Positions 25,977 through 34,815 of a stretch of 60,943 nt of DNA are shown here, piece after piece. The translations under genes and the position numbers were made by a program. Below the pieces are notes generated by a model, which saw only the letters and a list, made by a program, of their open reading frames with translations, made no database searches and was not told the origin of the DNA. Numbering within the stretch: position 1 is the first letter of the stretch; each line of letters begins with the position of its first letter. Origin of the DNA: an uncultured Collinsella sp. (lineage in GTDB: Bacteria; Actinomycetota; Coriobacteriia; Coriobacteriales; Coriobacteriaceae); NCBI GenBank assembly GCA_900546775.1, contig UREM01000009.1, positions 1-60,943 of the forward strand, written 5' to 3'.

Positions 25977-27179
25977 CTATGCGGCCGCCTGGCCCTCAGG
26001 CTGCGGCGCCGCGCTTCGACGCCATAGCACGTACGCCACAAGAGCAGCGACTGCAGCAATCGTTGAAGCGAGGGCGAAGGCCAGGAAACCCGCGTGCGTG
26101 CCGAGCGCATCGCACGCCCAACCGCCAAACAGGTTCGCAACCACGACGGACAGACCGCTCTGGACCATCGCGAAGGCGCTCTGACCTCGAGCGCGACAAT
26201 CCTCGTAAGTGTGGTTGGCAATGTAGGTAACGCAGGAGTAGTAGACGGTCATGTAACTCACGCTCTGCAGCAGCTGGCCGCAGACCATGACCGGGACGAT
26301 GCCGGTGCCCACAAGCACGAGCCTGAGCGCCGCCATGAAGCAGGAAAAGATCAGGAGGTTCATCTCGCCGAAGCGCCTGACCAGCTTGGAGGAAACGAGC
26401 AGGATGGGGATCTCGCTCGCAGCGGAGACCGCACTCAGGACGCCCACGAGGTTCTGACCCTCGCCAAGCTCGACCGCGTAGCGGCCCAAGAACGCCCCGA
26501 TGAAGCCAATCGCGGCCGAACTGATGAAGGCGAAGACCAAGACGAAGGCGATCTCATTGCTGGTGAACAGCGAGAGGAGGCCCTTTCCGTGGGAGACCTT
26601 GGGATCGTCCGCGGCATTGGCGCGAATTCCCGCCTCGGGGAGGCGCCACATGTGAGCCGCGAAGACCACCAGCGCGGCGGAGACCACCGTGAACTGGATT
26701 TGAGGAGCCATGTCGAGCAGCCGACCGACGATCAGGACGACGATGGCATAGCCGATAGTGCCACCCATGCGAATGCGAGAAAAGTCCAGGCCAGAGCGAT
26801 CCGCGAGCTCGATGACGAGGGAGTCGCTCAGGGGCAGGAGCCCCGAGAAAAACGCCGAGAATGCAAAGGTTACGAGAAGGACCGGGACGAACGTCGACGC
26901 CAGGTAATACAGCGGAGCGAGTACCGCCGCCGCAAGGCAGAGGGCCACGATGACCGCGCGGCGGCGCCCGAGCTTGTCGGCGATCGTCGACCAGAGCGGC
27001 TGGATGGCGAGCGCACACACCGGGGTCGCCGCGAGGAGAATGCCGGTCTGGGCCGCGCTGAGGCCGAGGCTCGTGTAGTGAGCGGAGAGAAACGGCGAGT
27101 ACACGCCCGCGCAGACCCAGTAGAGTACGTTCGCGAAGAACAGCGAAGTCATGCTTGCGTTTGTCTTGGCGTTGTGCAT
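25977..27179 (-). CDS. MFS transporter (MFS_1-like/LacY-HcaT-like)
   Basis: A 400-residue, 12-helix transporter. The motif-A loop is ADKLGRRRAVI, and SRIRMGGTIGYAI is like the sugar-cation symporter/PPP group (HcaT, LacY relatives). It is nearest the regulatory gap and is separated from the aldolase by 114 nt that show no clear terminator. Presence beside a complete PTS suggests a second uptake or an efflux route for the same sugar or for its acyl derivative. The substrate is unknown. Confidence 0.82.
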   Translation of the reverse strand: MHNAKTNASMTSLFFANVLYWVCAGVYSPFLSAHYTSLGLSAAQTGILLAATPVCALAIQPLWSTIADKLGRRRAVIVALCLAAAVLAPLYYLASTFVPVLLVTFAFSAFFSGLLPLSDSLVIELADRSGLDFSRIRMGGTIGYAIVVLIVGRLLDMAPQIQFTVVSAALVVFAAHMWRLPEAGIRANAADDPKVSHGKGLLSLFTSNEIAFVLVFAFISSAAIGFIGAFLGRYAVELGEGQNLVGVLSAVSAASEIPILLVSSKLVRRFGEMNLLIFSCFMAALRLVLVGTGIVPVMVCGQLLQSVSYMTVYYSCVTYIANHTYEDCRARGQSAFAMVQSGLSVVVANLFGGWACDALGTHAGFLAFALASTIAAVAALVAYVLWRRSAAPQPEGQAAA

Positions 27180-27240
27180 CGTGCTTCTCCCTTCTTGCTC
27201 GCCGGGTGCCTGTCTGGGCTTCGAAGTGATTCACCATCTA

Positions 27241-27409
27241 GCGTGAAACGGAGTTGCGAGGCGTTGAAACAATGTTCTGTTGTTTCATCGTTTTCGTGCC
27301 GTTGTTTCACGGCTCATAAGGTAGCAGCTCAAGCTGAGATTGCGCCGAGGAAGTACCGATTTACCGTGAACGGTAGGAAATCAGCGGTGAAACGCTATTT
27401 CACCGCTGA
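27241..27409. promoter_or_regulatory. Operator cluster of TGAAAC/GTTTCA sites between divergent operons
   Basis: Two inverted repeats stand out: TGAAACAA (27265-27272) with TTGTTTCA (27280-27287), and TCAGCGGTGAAA (27381-27392) with its exact 12-bp complement (27398-27409). Extra GTGAAAC, GTTTCAC and ATGAAAC half-sites lie near 27243, 27304 and 27408. TACCGT-GA-ACGGTA is at 27363-27376. RpiR-family proteins commonly bind GAAA-n-TTTC palindromes, so the adjacent RpiR protein probably controls both the minus operon and itself here. Confidence 0.75.
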
Positions 27410-27479
27410 TGAAACATTTTGCTTATTTTTCACCTCTCTTGACCTAAGATACAAAGCAAGCTAGGACCAAGGAGTAACC

Positions 27480-28343
27480 ATGGATAAGACAGGGGATGTG
27501 CTCAGCCACATCTGCGCGGTCATGAGCAGCCTATCCCCCTCGGAGAAGGCAATCGCAACGTATGTGCTCGACCACCCGTCGGATGTCGCAACGATGACCG
27601 TCCGCGAACTCGCCGCAGAAACCGGTACGTCACCGGCGTCTGTTTCGAGATTCGCAAGGACGCTTGACTACCGAACCTATTCGGACATGCGTCTGGCGCT
27701 CGGCATATCCATCAGCAGGGCATCCGGCGAAGAAAAGGCCACGGACGGCAGGATTACTCTGGACGACGTCGAGGGCTCCATCAAGTACGTCCTGTCTCAC
27801 AAGGTCAAGGAGCTCTCCCAAACCGCCTCGCTCATTGACTCCGATGACTTTTCGGCAGTCGTCAATCTGCTCCACAACGCCAACCTCGTCCTGATCGCGG
27901 GCGTCGGCAACTCGATTAACATGGGCGTAAACGCGGCGTTCAAGCTCTCGCAGGTTGGAGTCAGAGCGTTTTGCCCCAGTACCACCGAAGCCATGGTCTC
28001 CGTCGCAACCAGCCTCAAGGAGAATGACGTTCTGCTCGTCATTTCGACGTCCGGATACTCGAAGCGCCTCGTCAACATATTCGACTCTGCCGAGGATTCG
28101 AACACCCCCATCATCATGATCACAGACAACCCGGATACGCCGCTCGCGAAGCGTGCCACGCATATCATCCGAGCCATCTCGCGAGATCAGGCCATCACCG
28201 GAACCGAGATCGCCTTCTCGCACAGCTCGATCAACTTCGTCATCGAGCTGCTGTTCCTCTTCCTGACCTCTTGCTGGGATGACCCGGTAGAGTTTAACAG
28301 GATCATCTCGAAGAATCTCATGGGAGACAAGCAATACAGCTAG
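27480..28343 (+). CDS. RpiR/MurR-family sugar-phosphate-responsive regulator
   Basis: A 287-residue regulator. An N-terminal HTH_6 domain (LSPSEKAIATYVL, then ELAAETGTSPASVSRFARTL) is followed by a SIS sugar-phosphate-binding domain from about 130 (LIAGVGNSINMG, VISTSGYSKRL). AAGGAGT precedes the ATG. It is divergent from the PTS operon across an operator-rich gap, so it likely senses the phosphorylated sugar or aldolase substrate. It is followed by the HAD gene on the same strand. Confidence 0.9.
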   Translation: MDKTGDVLSHICAVMSSLSPSEKAIATYVLDHPSDVATMTVRELAAETGTSPASVSRFARTLDYRTYSDMRLALGISISRASGEEKATDGRITLDDVEGSIKYVLSHKVKELSQTASLIDSDDFSAVVNLLHNANLVLIAGVGNSINMGVNAAFKLSQVGVRAFCPSTTEAMVSVATSLKENDVLLVISTSGYSKRLVNIFDSAEDSNTPIIMITDNPDTPLAKRATHIIRAISRDQAITGTEIAFSHSSINFVIELLFLFLTSCWDDPVEFNRIISKNLMGDKQYS

Positions 28344-28392
28344 GACGACGCACGCCGGCGCACCGATGCCCAGACCGAAACGGGAGGACCCC

Positions 28393-29220
28393 TTGATAAA
28401 GCTCATCCTCGCAGACATGGATGGGACCCTGTTGCCGTTTGGCTCAAGGGTCGTATCGGAGCGCACGCACAGCGCGATTCTTTCGGCGCTCGATGCGGGC
28501 ATCGCGTTCGGCCCCGCAAGCGGGCGCGACTACGCCGACCTGGCCGATGCCTTTGACGGCGACGCGCGCTGTTTCTCGACCGGCATCATGGCCAACGGAA
28601 AGAAGGTCTTCTCCAGCGGCGAACTCGTGTTCAAAAAGACGCTCTCGACGGAGGCCCTCGTCAAGCTCGATAGCGCTGTACGCCCCTACGCGGGGACGTC
28701 ACTCTGGCTAGTCGCCGATGTCGATGAGACAGGCAAGCGCTGCGAGCAGTTCCTCTGCGCCGTCGAGCCTGGCGACGAATTCGCCCTGGAAGTCGTTAAG
28801 GACTCCGGAAGAGACATGGCGCTCGGAGACGTGCCCACGAACCGTGACGTCATAACCGCCGGCATCTTCGTCAACGTCAGCTCCGCCCCGACGGAAGTCG
28901 TTCGGAGTCGATGCAAGGAAGCCTGCCCAGAACTTGATTTCCCCTCGCCCGTCCCATTCTTCCTCGATGTTGTTCCGGCTGGCTGGAGCAAGGTAAACGG
29001 ACTCGACGCGCTTCTCGGCAGCCTTGGGGTCACGCTGGACGAGGTCGCTTTTATCGGAGACTCGGAAAACGACGTGACGCTCCTCGATAAGGTGCCGAAC
29101 TCCTACGCAGTCGCGGGCGCGATGCCAGAGGCGAAGGCCGCGGCCCATCACCTGATCGGGAACGCAGCCGAGGACTCCGTCGCGAAGCTCATCGAACAGA
29201 TTGTCCAGCAGCGAGGCTAG
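28393..29220 (+). CDS. Cof-type HAD-IIB phosphatase
   Basis: A 275-residue hydrolase. The nucleophile motif is LADMDGTLL. Motif II is GPASGRD, the C2 cap lies in the middle, and motifs III/IV are seen as KVNGLDAL and FIGDSENDVTLL. I chose the TTG at 28393 because GGGAGG lies five bases before it; an ATG at 28366 lacks a ribosome site. Lying after rpiR, it may dephosphorylate a sugar phosphate from the PTS pathway, preventing toxic build-up. The HAD relic at 19798 is of the same class. Confidence 0.85.
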   Translation: MIKLILADMDGTLLPFGSRVVSERTHSAILSALDAGIAFGPASGRDYADLADAFDGDARCFSTGIMANGKKVFSSGELVFKKTLSTEALVKLDSAVRPYAGTSLWLVADVDETGKRCEQFLCAVEPGDEFALEVVKDSGRDMALGDVPTNRDVITAGIFVNVSSAPTEVVRSRCKEACPELDFPSPVPFFLDVVPAGWSKVNGLDALLGSLGVTLDEVAFIGDSENDVTLLDKVPNSYAVAGAMPEAKAAAHHLIGNAAEDSVAKLIEQIVQQRG

Positions 29221-29272
29221 GGTTCCGCCAGCGTGGCATGCGCCGCGTGCCTCGTCATCCGTTCGTGGCGCG

Positions 29273-29422
29273 CTACCTCGTGACGATCCAGAGCGTGGCC
29301 ATCGTCGCGACGCCGATGCCTACGATGAGCGCGGCCCACAGGACGCGGACCACGGGGTTCATGTCGCCCGCCACCACCATGTCGTTCGCGTGCCAGAACC
29401 AGCTCTCGTTTCCCTTGCGCAT
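29273..29422 (-). CDS. Small single-pass membrane protein (49 aa)
   Basis: A short frame with a convincing start: AGGGAGGG lies five bases before ATG (29422-29420). The protein starts MRKGNESWFWHANDMVVAG and has one hydrophobic helix (VLWAALIVGIGVATMATLWIV) near the C-terminus, ending TR. Three Trp in the first half and the helix suggest a membrane-anchored peptide. It converges on the HAD gene 52 nt away. I do not recognise a family. The rest of 29221-29673 shows only a TATAAT box at about 29640 close to rlmKL. Confidence 0.55.
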   Translation of the reverse strand: MRKGNESWFWHANDMVVAGDMNPVVRVLWAALIVGIGVATMATLWIVTR

Positions 29423-29673
29423 GATGCCCTCCCTTAGCCTCGATTACGCCATCTATGGCCGAGCAATCGCAGGTCACGTGCCATGGATTTGCCCTACGCC
29501 CAGCTTTCAGTTCTGTAAGGCGGCGGGAGCCTGTGCGAGGCCCCGAGTCCTGAGGCTGTTGCAATGAAAATGGGAATCAAGGGGCACGCATCAATCATAT
29601 GGGTTCCTTTCGAGGGCGATGGCAAACGAAGCATCCATCATATAATGGAGCGACGCAACCAGAGAGGTCACCC

Positions 29674-32241
29674 ATGGAATTTTACGCAAGCTGCCCCGAG
29701 GGCTTTGAGTCCGCACTCGCCGACGAGCTTAAACGGCTCGGGCTTTCGCATGTCCGCCGCCTGAAAGGCCGCGCTACGTTTGAGGGCGAGCTCGAAGAAG
29801 GCTACCGCGCCTGTCTGTGGTCGCGCCTGGCGAGCCGCGTGTTCGTGGTACTCGGGCGCTTTGAGGCGCAGGATGCCGACGAGCTGTACGACAGCGTTTA
29901 CGACATCGCCTGGGAGACCATCATCCGCCCCGGCGCCACCATCGCCATCACCGCCCGCGGCGTGACCGAGCAGCTGCGCAACACGCGCTTCTCGGCCCTG
30001 CGCGCCAAGGACGCGCTGTGCGACCGTCTGGCCGAGACCACGGGCCGTCGCGCCGATGTCGACGCCGCCGACCCCGACGTTCACCTGTTGCTTTCACTGC
30101 GCCAGCGCCGCGCGAGCATAAGCCTGGACCTTTCGGGCGACCCACTGTTCAAACGCCTGCCGCCCGCAGCGACCCGCGCCGGCGAGGGCGCGCACGTACT
30201 GCGCCCCGACTACGCCGCCCTGGTGCTGGCGCAGGTCGGCTGGACCGCACTGTGCGAGCACGATCTGACGGCCGACGATTACGAAAACGAAGCCCTACCC
30301 ACGCTGATCGACGCCTCATGCGCCGGCGGCGGTCTGCTGTTGGAGGCCGTGAACATTCTGACCGACCGCGCCCCGGGTACCGCACGCGAGCACTGGGGCT
30401 TTGAGGGCTGGCAGCTGCACGACGCCGCCCTGTGGAAGCAACTGCTTGCCGAGGCGCGCGAGCGCGAGACGGCAGCACGCGAGCGACAGGCGCGCATCGT
30501 GGCCGTAGACATCGACCCCGCCGCCCGCAAGACCGCAGAGCGCATGGTCAAGTGCGCCGGCTACAAGCGTTTTGTCGACTTTTGCGCTGCCAAGCCCGCC
30601 ACCGTGTTGGACCATGCAGGCGCTGTCGCCGGCGCCGCCGTGGTCGCGGATACGACCGAGACACCGCTTTCGCTCATGCACGACGCCATGACGCTGATCG
30701 GCGAGCTGCGCCGCGCGCCCGAGCTCGCTTCGGCACCGGTCGCCGCGCTCACCCGCGACGGATTGCTGGCCCGCGCGCTCCATACCGAGCCCGAGCGCTC
30801 GATCGCCGTCATGCCCAACAACGAAGAGGCGACCGTCGAAGTCTGGCCTTCGCTCGACCACGCCGCCGCAGCGTTTGAGGCTGCGACCAGTGCGGATGCC
30901 GAGGCCGAGGCTGCGGATGCCAACGAAGTCAACGATGAAGCCACCGCTTCCCCCATGCCCGAGCCCGCCGCCATGCTCGACCTGGGCGACGGCAAGCCGC
31001 TGCCCGTGCTCATCCCCGAGTCCGGGCAGTTCGCCAACCGCCTGCGCAAGAATGCCCGTCTGCGCCGCAAGTGGGCCAAGCGCGAGGGCGTGAGCTGCTA
31101 CCGCGTCTACGATGCCGACCTGCCCGACTACTCCGCCGCTATCGACCTGTACGAGGGTTGCCCGCAGACTCCGGGCCGCTGGCTCGTCATCGCCGAATAC
31201 GCCGCGCCCAAGACCATCGACCCCGCACTGGCCCAGGCCCGTATGCTCGACATTCTGGCCATCGCGCCGCGCATCCTGGATGTCCCAGCCGAGCATGTGC
31301 ACGCCAAGGCCCGCATGCGTTCGCGCGGCGGCTCGCAGTACGGCAAGCAAGGCGCCGGTAAGGGCGGCTCGGGCGAGCGTGCCAATATCGCGCGCCGTCG
31401 CCTGCCGCTCATCGAGGAGGGCGGGCTCACCTTTGCCGTCAACTTTGACGACTATCTGGATGTGGGCATCTTCTTGGATCACCGCGTCACCCGCAACCTA
31501 GTGCGTGAGCACGCCAAGCAGGCGCGCCGCTTCCTCAACCTGTTTGCCTACACCGGCACCGCCACCTGCTACGCGGCCGATGGCGGCGTCGAGGAGACCG
31601 TGACGGTCGACCTTTCCAACACCTACTTGGACTGGGCCGAGCGCAATATGCGTCAGAACGGCTTTGTGGGGCCGCAGCATCACTTTGTGCGCGATGACGT
31701 GCTCGCCTGGATTCGTGACCAGCGCCAGACGCGCAACCGCTGGGACCTGATCTTTGTCGACCCGCCCACGTTCTCGAACTCGTCCAAGATGGGCCGCCGC
31801 ACCTGGGATGTCCAGCGCGACCATATTGAGCTTTTGGCCGGCGTATCGCGCCTGCTCGCGCAGGGCGGCCATGCCATCTTTAGCTGCAACCTGCGAGGCT
31901 TCCGCCCCGAAACGCGCAAGCTCGCACGCGCGGGCGTGGTGCTGGAGGACATTACGGCGCAGACCATCCCCGAGGACTTCGCACGCAACCAGAAGGTGCA
32001 CCACTGCTACATCGTGCGCCGCCTGCCCATCGAGGACGCCATGGCCGAGGTCGGCTTTAGCGCCGAGGAGATTGCCGAGCGCGTTGAGGAACTGCGCAAC
32101 CCCGAGGCCCGCAAGCCCCGTGCGGCAGTACCCGCGCACGCGCAGGCCGGCAACGACAAGTCCAACTTTGCCGGCAAACCCTCCCCCGCCGGCAAGCCCA
32201 AAAAGAAGAAGTTCTACGCCAGCAAGCCCAAGGGCAAATAA
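29674..32241 (+). CDS. rlmL: RlmKL-type fused 23S rRNA methyltransferase, N-terminal MTase degenerate
   Basis: An 855-residue protein. Order: THUMP-containing N-terminus (about 1-160), an RlmL-like methyltransferase region (about 165-440), an RlmK-like methyltransferase (about 480-780) and a Lys/Pro-rich basic tail. In the first methyltransferase the usual DPMCGSGT is changed to DASCAGGG (from D213) and no NPPYGxR motif is found, only a low-complexity Ala/Glu stretch. The RlmK part is intact: FLNLFAYTGTAT near 620 and DPPTFSNSSKMG from 696. E. coli RlmKL makes m2G2445 and m7G2069; here the second activity looks kept. The ATG at 29674 follows AGAGAGG. Confidence 0.85.
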   Translation: MEFYASCPEGFESALADELKRLGLSHVRRLKGRATFEGELEEGYRACLWSRLASRVFVVLGRFEAQDADELYDSVYDIAWETIIRPGATIAITARGVTEQLRNTRFSALRAKDALCDRLAETTGRRADVDAADPDVHLLLSLRQRRASISLDLSGDPLFKRLPPAATRAGEGAHVLRPDYAALVLAQVGWTALCEHDLTADDYENEALPTLIDASCAGGGLLLEAVNILTDRAPGTAREHWGFEGWQLHDAALWKQLLAEARERETAARERQARIVAVDIDPAARKTAERMVKCAGYKRFVDFCAAKPATVLDHAGAVAGAAVVADTTETPLSLMHDAMTLIGELRRAPELASAPVAALTRDGLLARALHTEPERSIAVMPNNEEATVEVWPSLDHAAAAFEAATSADAEAEAADANEVNDEATASPMPEPAAMLDLGDGKPLPVLIPESGQFANRLRKNARLRRKWAKREGVSCYRVYDADLPDYSAAIDLYEGCPQTPGRWLVIAEYAAPKTIDPALAQARMLDILAIAPRILDVPAEHVHAKARMRSRGGSQYGKQGAGKGGSGERANIARRRLPLIEEGGLTFAVNFDDYLDVGIFLDHRVTRNLVREHAKQARRFLNLFAYTGTATCYAADGGVEETVTVDLSNTYLDWAERNMRQNGFVGPQHHFVRDDVLAWIRDQRQTRNRWDLIFVDPPTFSNSSKMGRRTWDVQRDHIELLAGVSRLLAQGGHAIFSCNLRGFRPETRKLARAGVVLEDITAQTIPEDFARNQKVHHCYIVRRLPIEDAMAEVGFSAEEIAERVEELRNPEARKPRAAVPAHAQAGNDKSNFAGKPSPAGKPKKKKFYASKPKGK

Positions 32242-32244
32242 CAA

Positions 32245-32311
32245 AGTTGCGGTGGAATACGGACTGTTTTGCCTGGAATTAGGCAAATTTAGACCGTATT
32301 TCACCGCAACT
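32245..32311. repeat. 67-bp palindromic repeat, copy 1
   Basis: AGTTGCGGTGGAATACGG (32245-32262) pairs with 32294-32311 with one G·T. An inner hairpin pairs TTTGCCT with AGGCAAA. It begins 4 nt after the rlmKL stop and lies between convergent genes. A second 67-bp copy with the same arm is at 57252-57318. Confidence 0.8.
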
Positions 32312-32335
32312 CATATTGGGATGGTGGTTGGCGAT

Positions 32336-33049
32336 CTAGCCTTGGGTAACTAAGCGGTAGCCAATGCCTACGTGCGTCTGGATATAGCGCGGATGCGCGG
32401 GGTCGGACTCGATCTTCTTACGCAACGTGCCCATAAAGACACGCAGGCTCGCCAGGTCGCTCTTAGTTGCCGTGCCCCAAATCTCGTGCAGGATATATTG
32501 GTGCGTCAGCACCTTGTCGGCGTTGTGCGCCAGCAGGCACAAGAGCTTGTACTCGATCGGCGTCAGGTGCAGCTCCTCGCCGTCCATCGTGGCGATACCG
32601 GCATCAAAATCGATATGCAGCTCACCGGTATCGAACGAGCCCTCGGAGGCAACGCCGCCCGTCTGCGCATACGAAAGGCGTCTGAGCGTCGTGCGGATGC
32701 GCGCGAGCAGCTCCTCGACCGAAAACGGCTTGGTCAGATAGTCGTCGGCGCCGGCATCGAGCGCACGGATCTTGTCCGCATCCTCGCTGCGCGCCGAGAC
32801 CACGATAATCGGCATGCCCGACCACGCGCGCACCGACTCCACCACCTTGACGCCGTCCATATCGGGCAGGCCCAGGTCGAGCAGCACAATGCTCGGTGCC
32901 TGCGACGAGGCGGCGGCGATTGCGGCGTGAGCGGTCTCCACGGCCATATGGCGCAAGCCGTGCGCCTCGAGCGCGGCAACGATAAGGTTGCGGACGGCGG
33001 GATCGTCCTCAACGACTAAGATGAGTGGTTTTGCAGCAGAGTTCGGCAC
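32336..33049 (-). CDS. kdpE: OmpR-type response regulator, KdpE-like
   Basis: A 237-residue regulator. The receiver domain has the acidic pair VVEDDPAV, the phospho-Asp in LLDLGLPDMDG, Thr/Ser in VVSARSED and Lys in YLTKPFS. A winged-helix output domain follows (LTPIEYKLLCLLA, SLRVFMGTLRKKIE, VGIGYRLV). The GTG at 33049 has GGAGTA upstream that overlaps the kinase stop codon, so the pair is coupled. KdpE family membership rests on sequence style and on the KdpD-like partner. The adjacent potassium transporter is Kup, not KdpFABC. Confidence 0.85.
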   Translation of the reverse strand: MPNSAAKPLILVVEDDPAVRNLIVAALEAHGLRHMAVETAHAAIAAASSQAPSIVLLDLGLPDMDGVKVVESVRAWSGMPIIVVSARSEDADKIRALDAGADDYLTKPFSVEELLARIRTTLRRLSYAQTGGVASEGSFDTGELHIDFDAGIATMDGEELHLTPIEYKLLCLLAHNADKVLTHQYILHEIWGTATKSDLASLRVFMGTLRKKIESDPAHPRYIQTHVGIGYRLVTQG

Positions 33050-33053
33050 GGCG

Positions 33054-34679
33054 CTACTCCTTATCAAACGAAACGTCGGCGGCGGGAAGCTCAATCGTAA
33101 AGACCGAGCCGTGCGGATCCGCCGCGGCAACCTCTATGCTACCGCCATGTGCCAGCGCAATGGAACGACACAGGGATAATCCCAGGCCCACGCTGCGGCG
33201 GCTATCGGCCAGGCCATGGTTGGCGGTGTAGAACGACTCAAAGATACGCTCGCGGTCCTCGGGCGCGATGCCCGGGCCGTCATCGGCCACCGAGCACTCC
33301 ACGTATCCATCGTGGACGACAATCGAGATCACGATATGCGAGCCCGCGGGCGTGTAGGTGATGGCGTTGTTCACCAGGTTGACCACCAGCTGCACCATCA
33401 GGCGCGCATCGACGTTGACGAGCGCCGGCTCATCGCACGCCACCACCTTAAGGTCGTGCTCGCGCACGGCCGGGTTCACGTGGCGCAGCGCCTCCTCGAC
33501 GATATCGTCCATGAGCTCGAGCGTAGTCGACAGATGCATGCCGTCGCCCTCGAGCTTGGTGATGGCGAGCAGGTTCTCGACGGTGGCGTTGAGCCATTGT
33601 GCATCCGAGCGAATGGATAGGAGCATGCCGCGGCGCGTCTGGTCGTCGAGCACAGCCGTACCGGTCGAACCCTGGTCGAGCAGTACGTCGGCGTTACCCG
33701 AAATACTGGTAAGCGGCGTGCGCAGATCGTGCGAGATGGAGCGCAGCAAGTTGGCACGCAGCTGCTCGTTTTTAGCGAGCACAGCCGCCTCCTCGCGGGC
33801 CTCCATGGCGCGGGCGCGATCGAGCGCCAGCTCGCCTTCGCTCACGATGGCATCGGCAAGCGTCCGCTCCTCGGGCGTCAGCGCATCGGGCTCGGCGACA
33901 ATGGCGAACACCCCCACCACCGAGGCGGGATCGCCCGCGCGCACCATGGTGTCGCCCGAGCGCACGGTCAGGTATATGCCGTAGAACGCCGAGGCGCCAT
34001 AGGTGGCATCGAGCGGCGTTCCCACATAGGCGGACGCCGAGAGCCGCGGCGGCATCTGCGGCGCCAGCTGGTGTACCGGCGCGGCATCGCCCACGGCCGT
34101 GTACGTCGTGCGCGGCAGCAGGTCATCGTTATCGGCATCGGCGCTATACCACACGACCGGACAGTCCGAAAGACGCGCCAGCTGCGTTGCCATAGCGTGC
34201 ACAATCTGTTGCTGATCGCCACACCGCTGCAGCATGCGGTTGGTCTCGAGCACCATCTGCGTGCGACGGTCGCTGGCGGCAGCCTGCGCCAAGGCGCGGC
34301 GCAGGGCCAGCGCGATCGAGCTCGATACGAGCGAGACCGCAAACATGATAAAGAACATGCCGGGATAGACGCGGTCGATAAACGACAGCGCGTAGCGCGG
34401 GTCGACAAACAAGAAGTTGTAGAGCGCCACGGCGGCAGCCGAGCTCAGCAGGCAGTACAGGCGGCTCCAGGTAAAGAAAGCGCACAGCTGCACGGCGAAC
34501 ACATAGACGATCATGATGCTCGGCGCGAGCCCCGGATGGTCGAGCAGCGCGCCCACAATCGTCGCCGCGGCTAGCAGCCCCGCCGATACGCAGGCGTCAT
34601 ACAGAGGGCTGCGACGCGTCAGCGTTGTACGCCGCCACCAAAAGTTCTCGGCAATATCGCCGTCCGCTCGGACGTCCAT
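33054..34679 (-). CDS. Sensor histidine kinase, KdpD-like without the N-terminal KdpD/USP domain
   Basis: A 541-residue kinase. It starts with a four-helix DUF4118-type membrane domain (about 25-115, including YNFLFVDPRYAL, the KdpD signature), then a GAF-like region (about 150-275), a HisKA domain with the phospho-His in SISHDLRTPLTSISGNAD and an HATPase with NLVNNAITYTP and VADDGPGIAPEDRERIF. E. coli KdpD has an extra 400-residue cytoplasmic N-terminus with a Walker-like motif and a USP domain, absent here. It is co-transcribed with the KdpE-like gene and lies between it and kup. Confidence 0.87.
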   Translation of the reverse strand: MDVRADGDIAENFWWRRTTLTRRSPLYDACVSAGLLAAATIVGALLDHPGLAPSIMIVYVFAVQLCAFFTWSRLYCLLSSAAAVALYNFLFVDPRYALSFIDRVYPGMFFIMFAVSLVSSSIALALRRALAQAAASDRRTQMVLETNRMLQRCGDQQQIVHAMATQLARLSDCPVVWYSADADNDDLLPRTTYTAVGDAAPVHQLAPQMPPRLSASAYVGTPLDATYGASAFYGIYLTVRSGDTMVRAGDPASVVGVFAIVAEPDALTPEERTLADAIVSEGELALDRARAMEAREEAAVLAKNEQLRANLLRSISHDLRTPLTSISGNADVLLDQGSTGTAVLDDQTRRGMLLSIRSDAQWLNATVENLLAITKLEGDGMHLSTTLELMDDIVEEALRHVNPAVREHDLKVVACDEPALVNVDARLMVQLVVNLVNNAITYTPAGSHIVISIVVHDGYVECSVADDGPGIAPEDRERIFESFYTANHGLADSRRSVGLGLSLCRSIALAHGGSIEVAAADPHGSVFTIELPAADVSFDKE

Positions 34680-34707
34680 CAGCGCCCCGCCCCTCTCTCA
34701 AAAACAA

Positions 34708-34763
34708 AAACCACCACAAAGGGGACTGGCACCTTTGCGGTGGTGGCCTCCTTGTGGTGGTTT
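34708..34763. repeat. Nested palindrome between kup and the kinase gene
   Basis: AAACCACCACAA (34708-34719) pairs exactly with 34752-34763. A competing inner pairing joins CCACCACAAAGG with CCTTTGCGGTGG (one mismatch). The two folds exclude each other. It lies between two genes on the minus strand, 52 nt after the kup stop, and has a weak T-run on either side, so it could be a terminator or attenuator. The AAAGGGGACTG core resembles the GTGACAAAGGGA repeat. Confidence 0.65.
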
Positions 34764-34815
34764 CAAGTGTATAGCCTTTGCAGCCTGCGGTCGCTAGACA
34801 AACAGCAGACGTCGA

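Noticed and set aside
29238..29567. Plus-strand frame of about 110 codons after the HAD gene
   Set aside because: No ribosome site or family signal; the minus-strand 49-codon frame has a better start and a plausible membrane helix.
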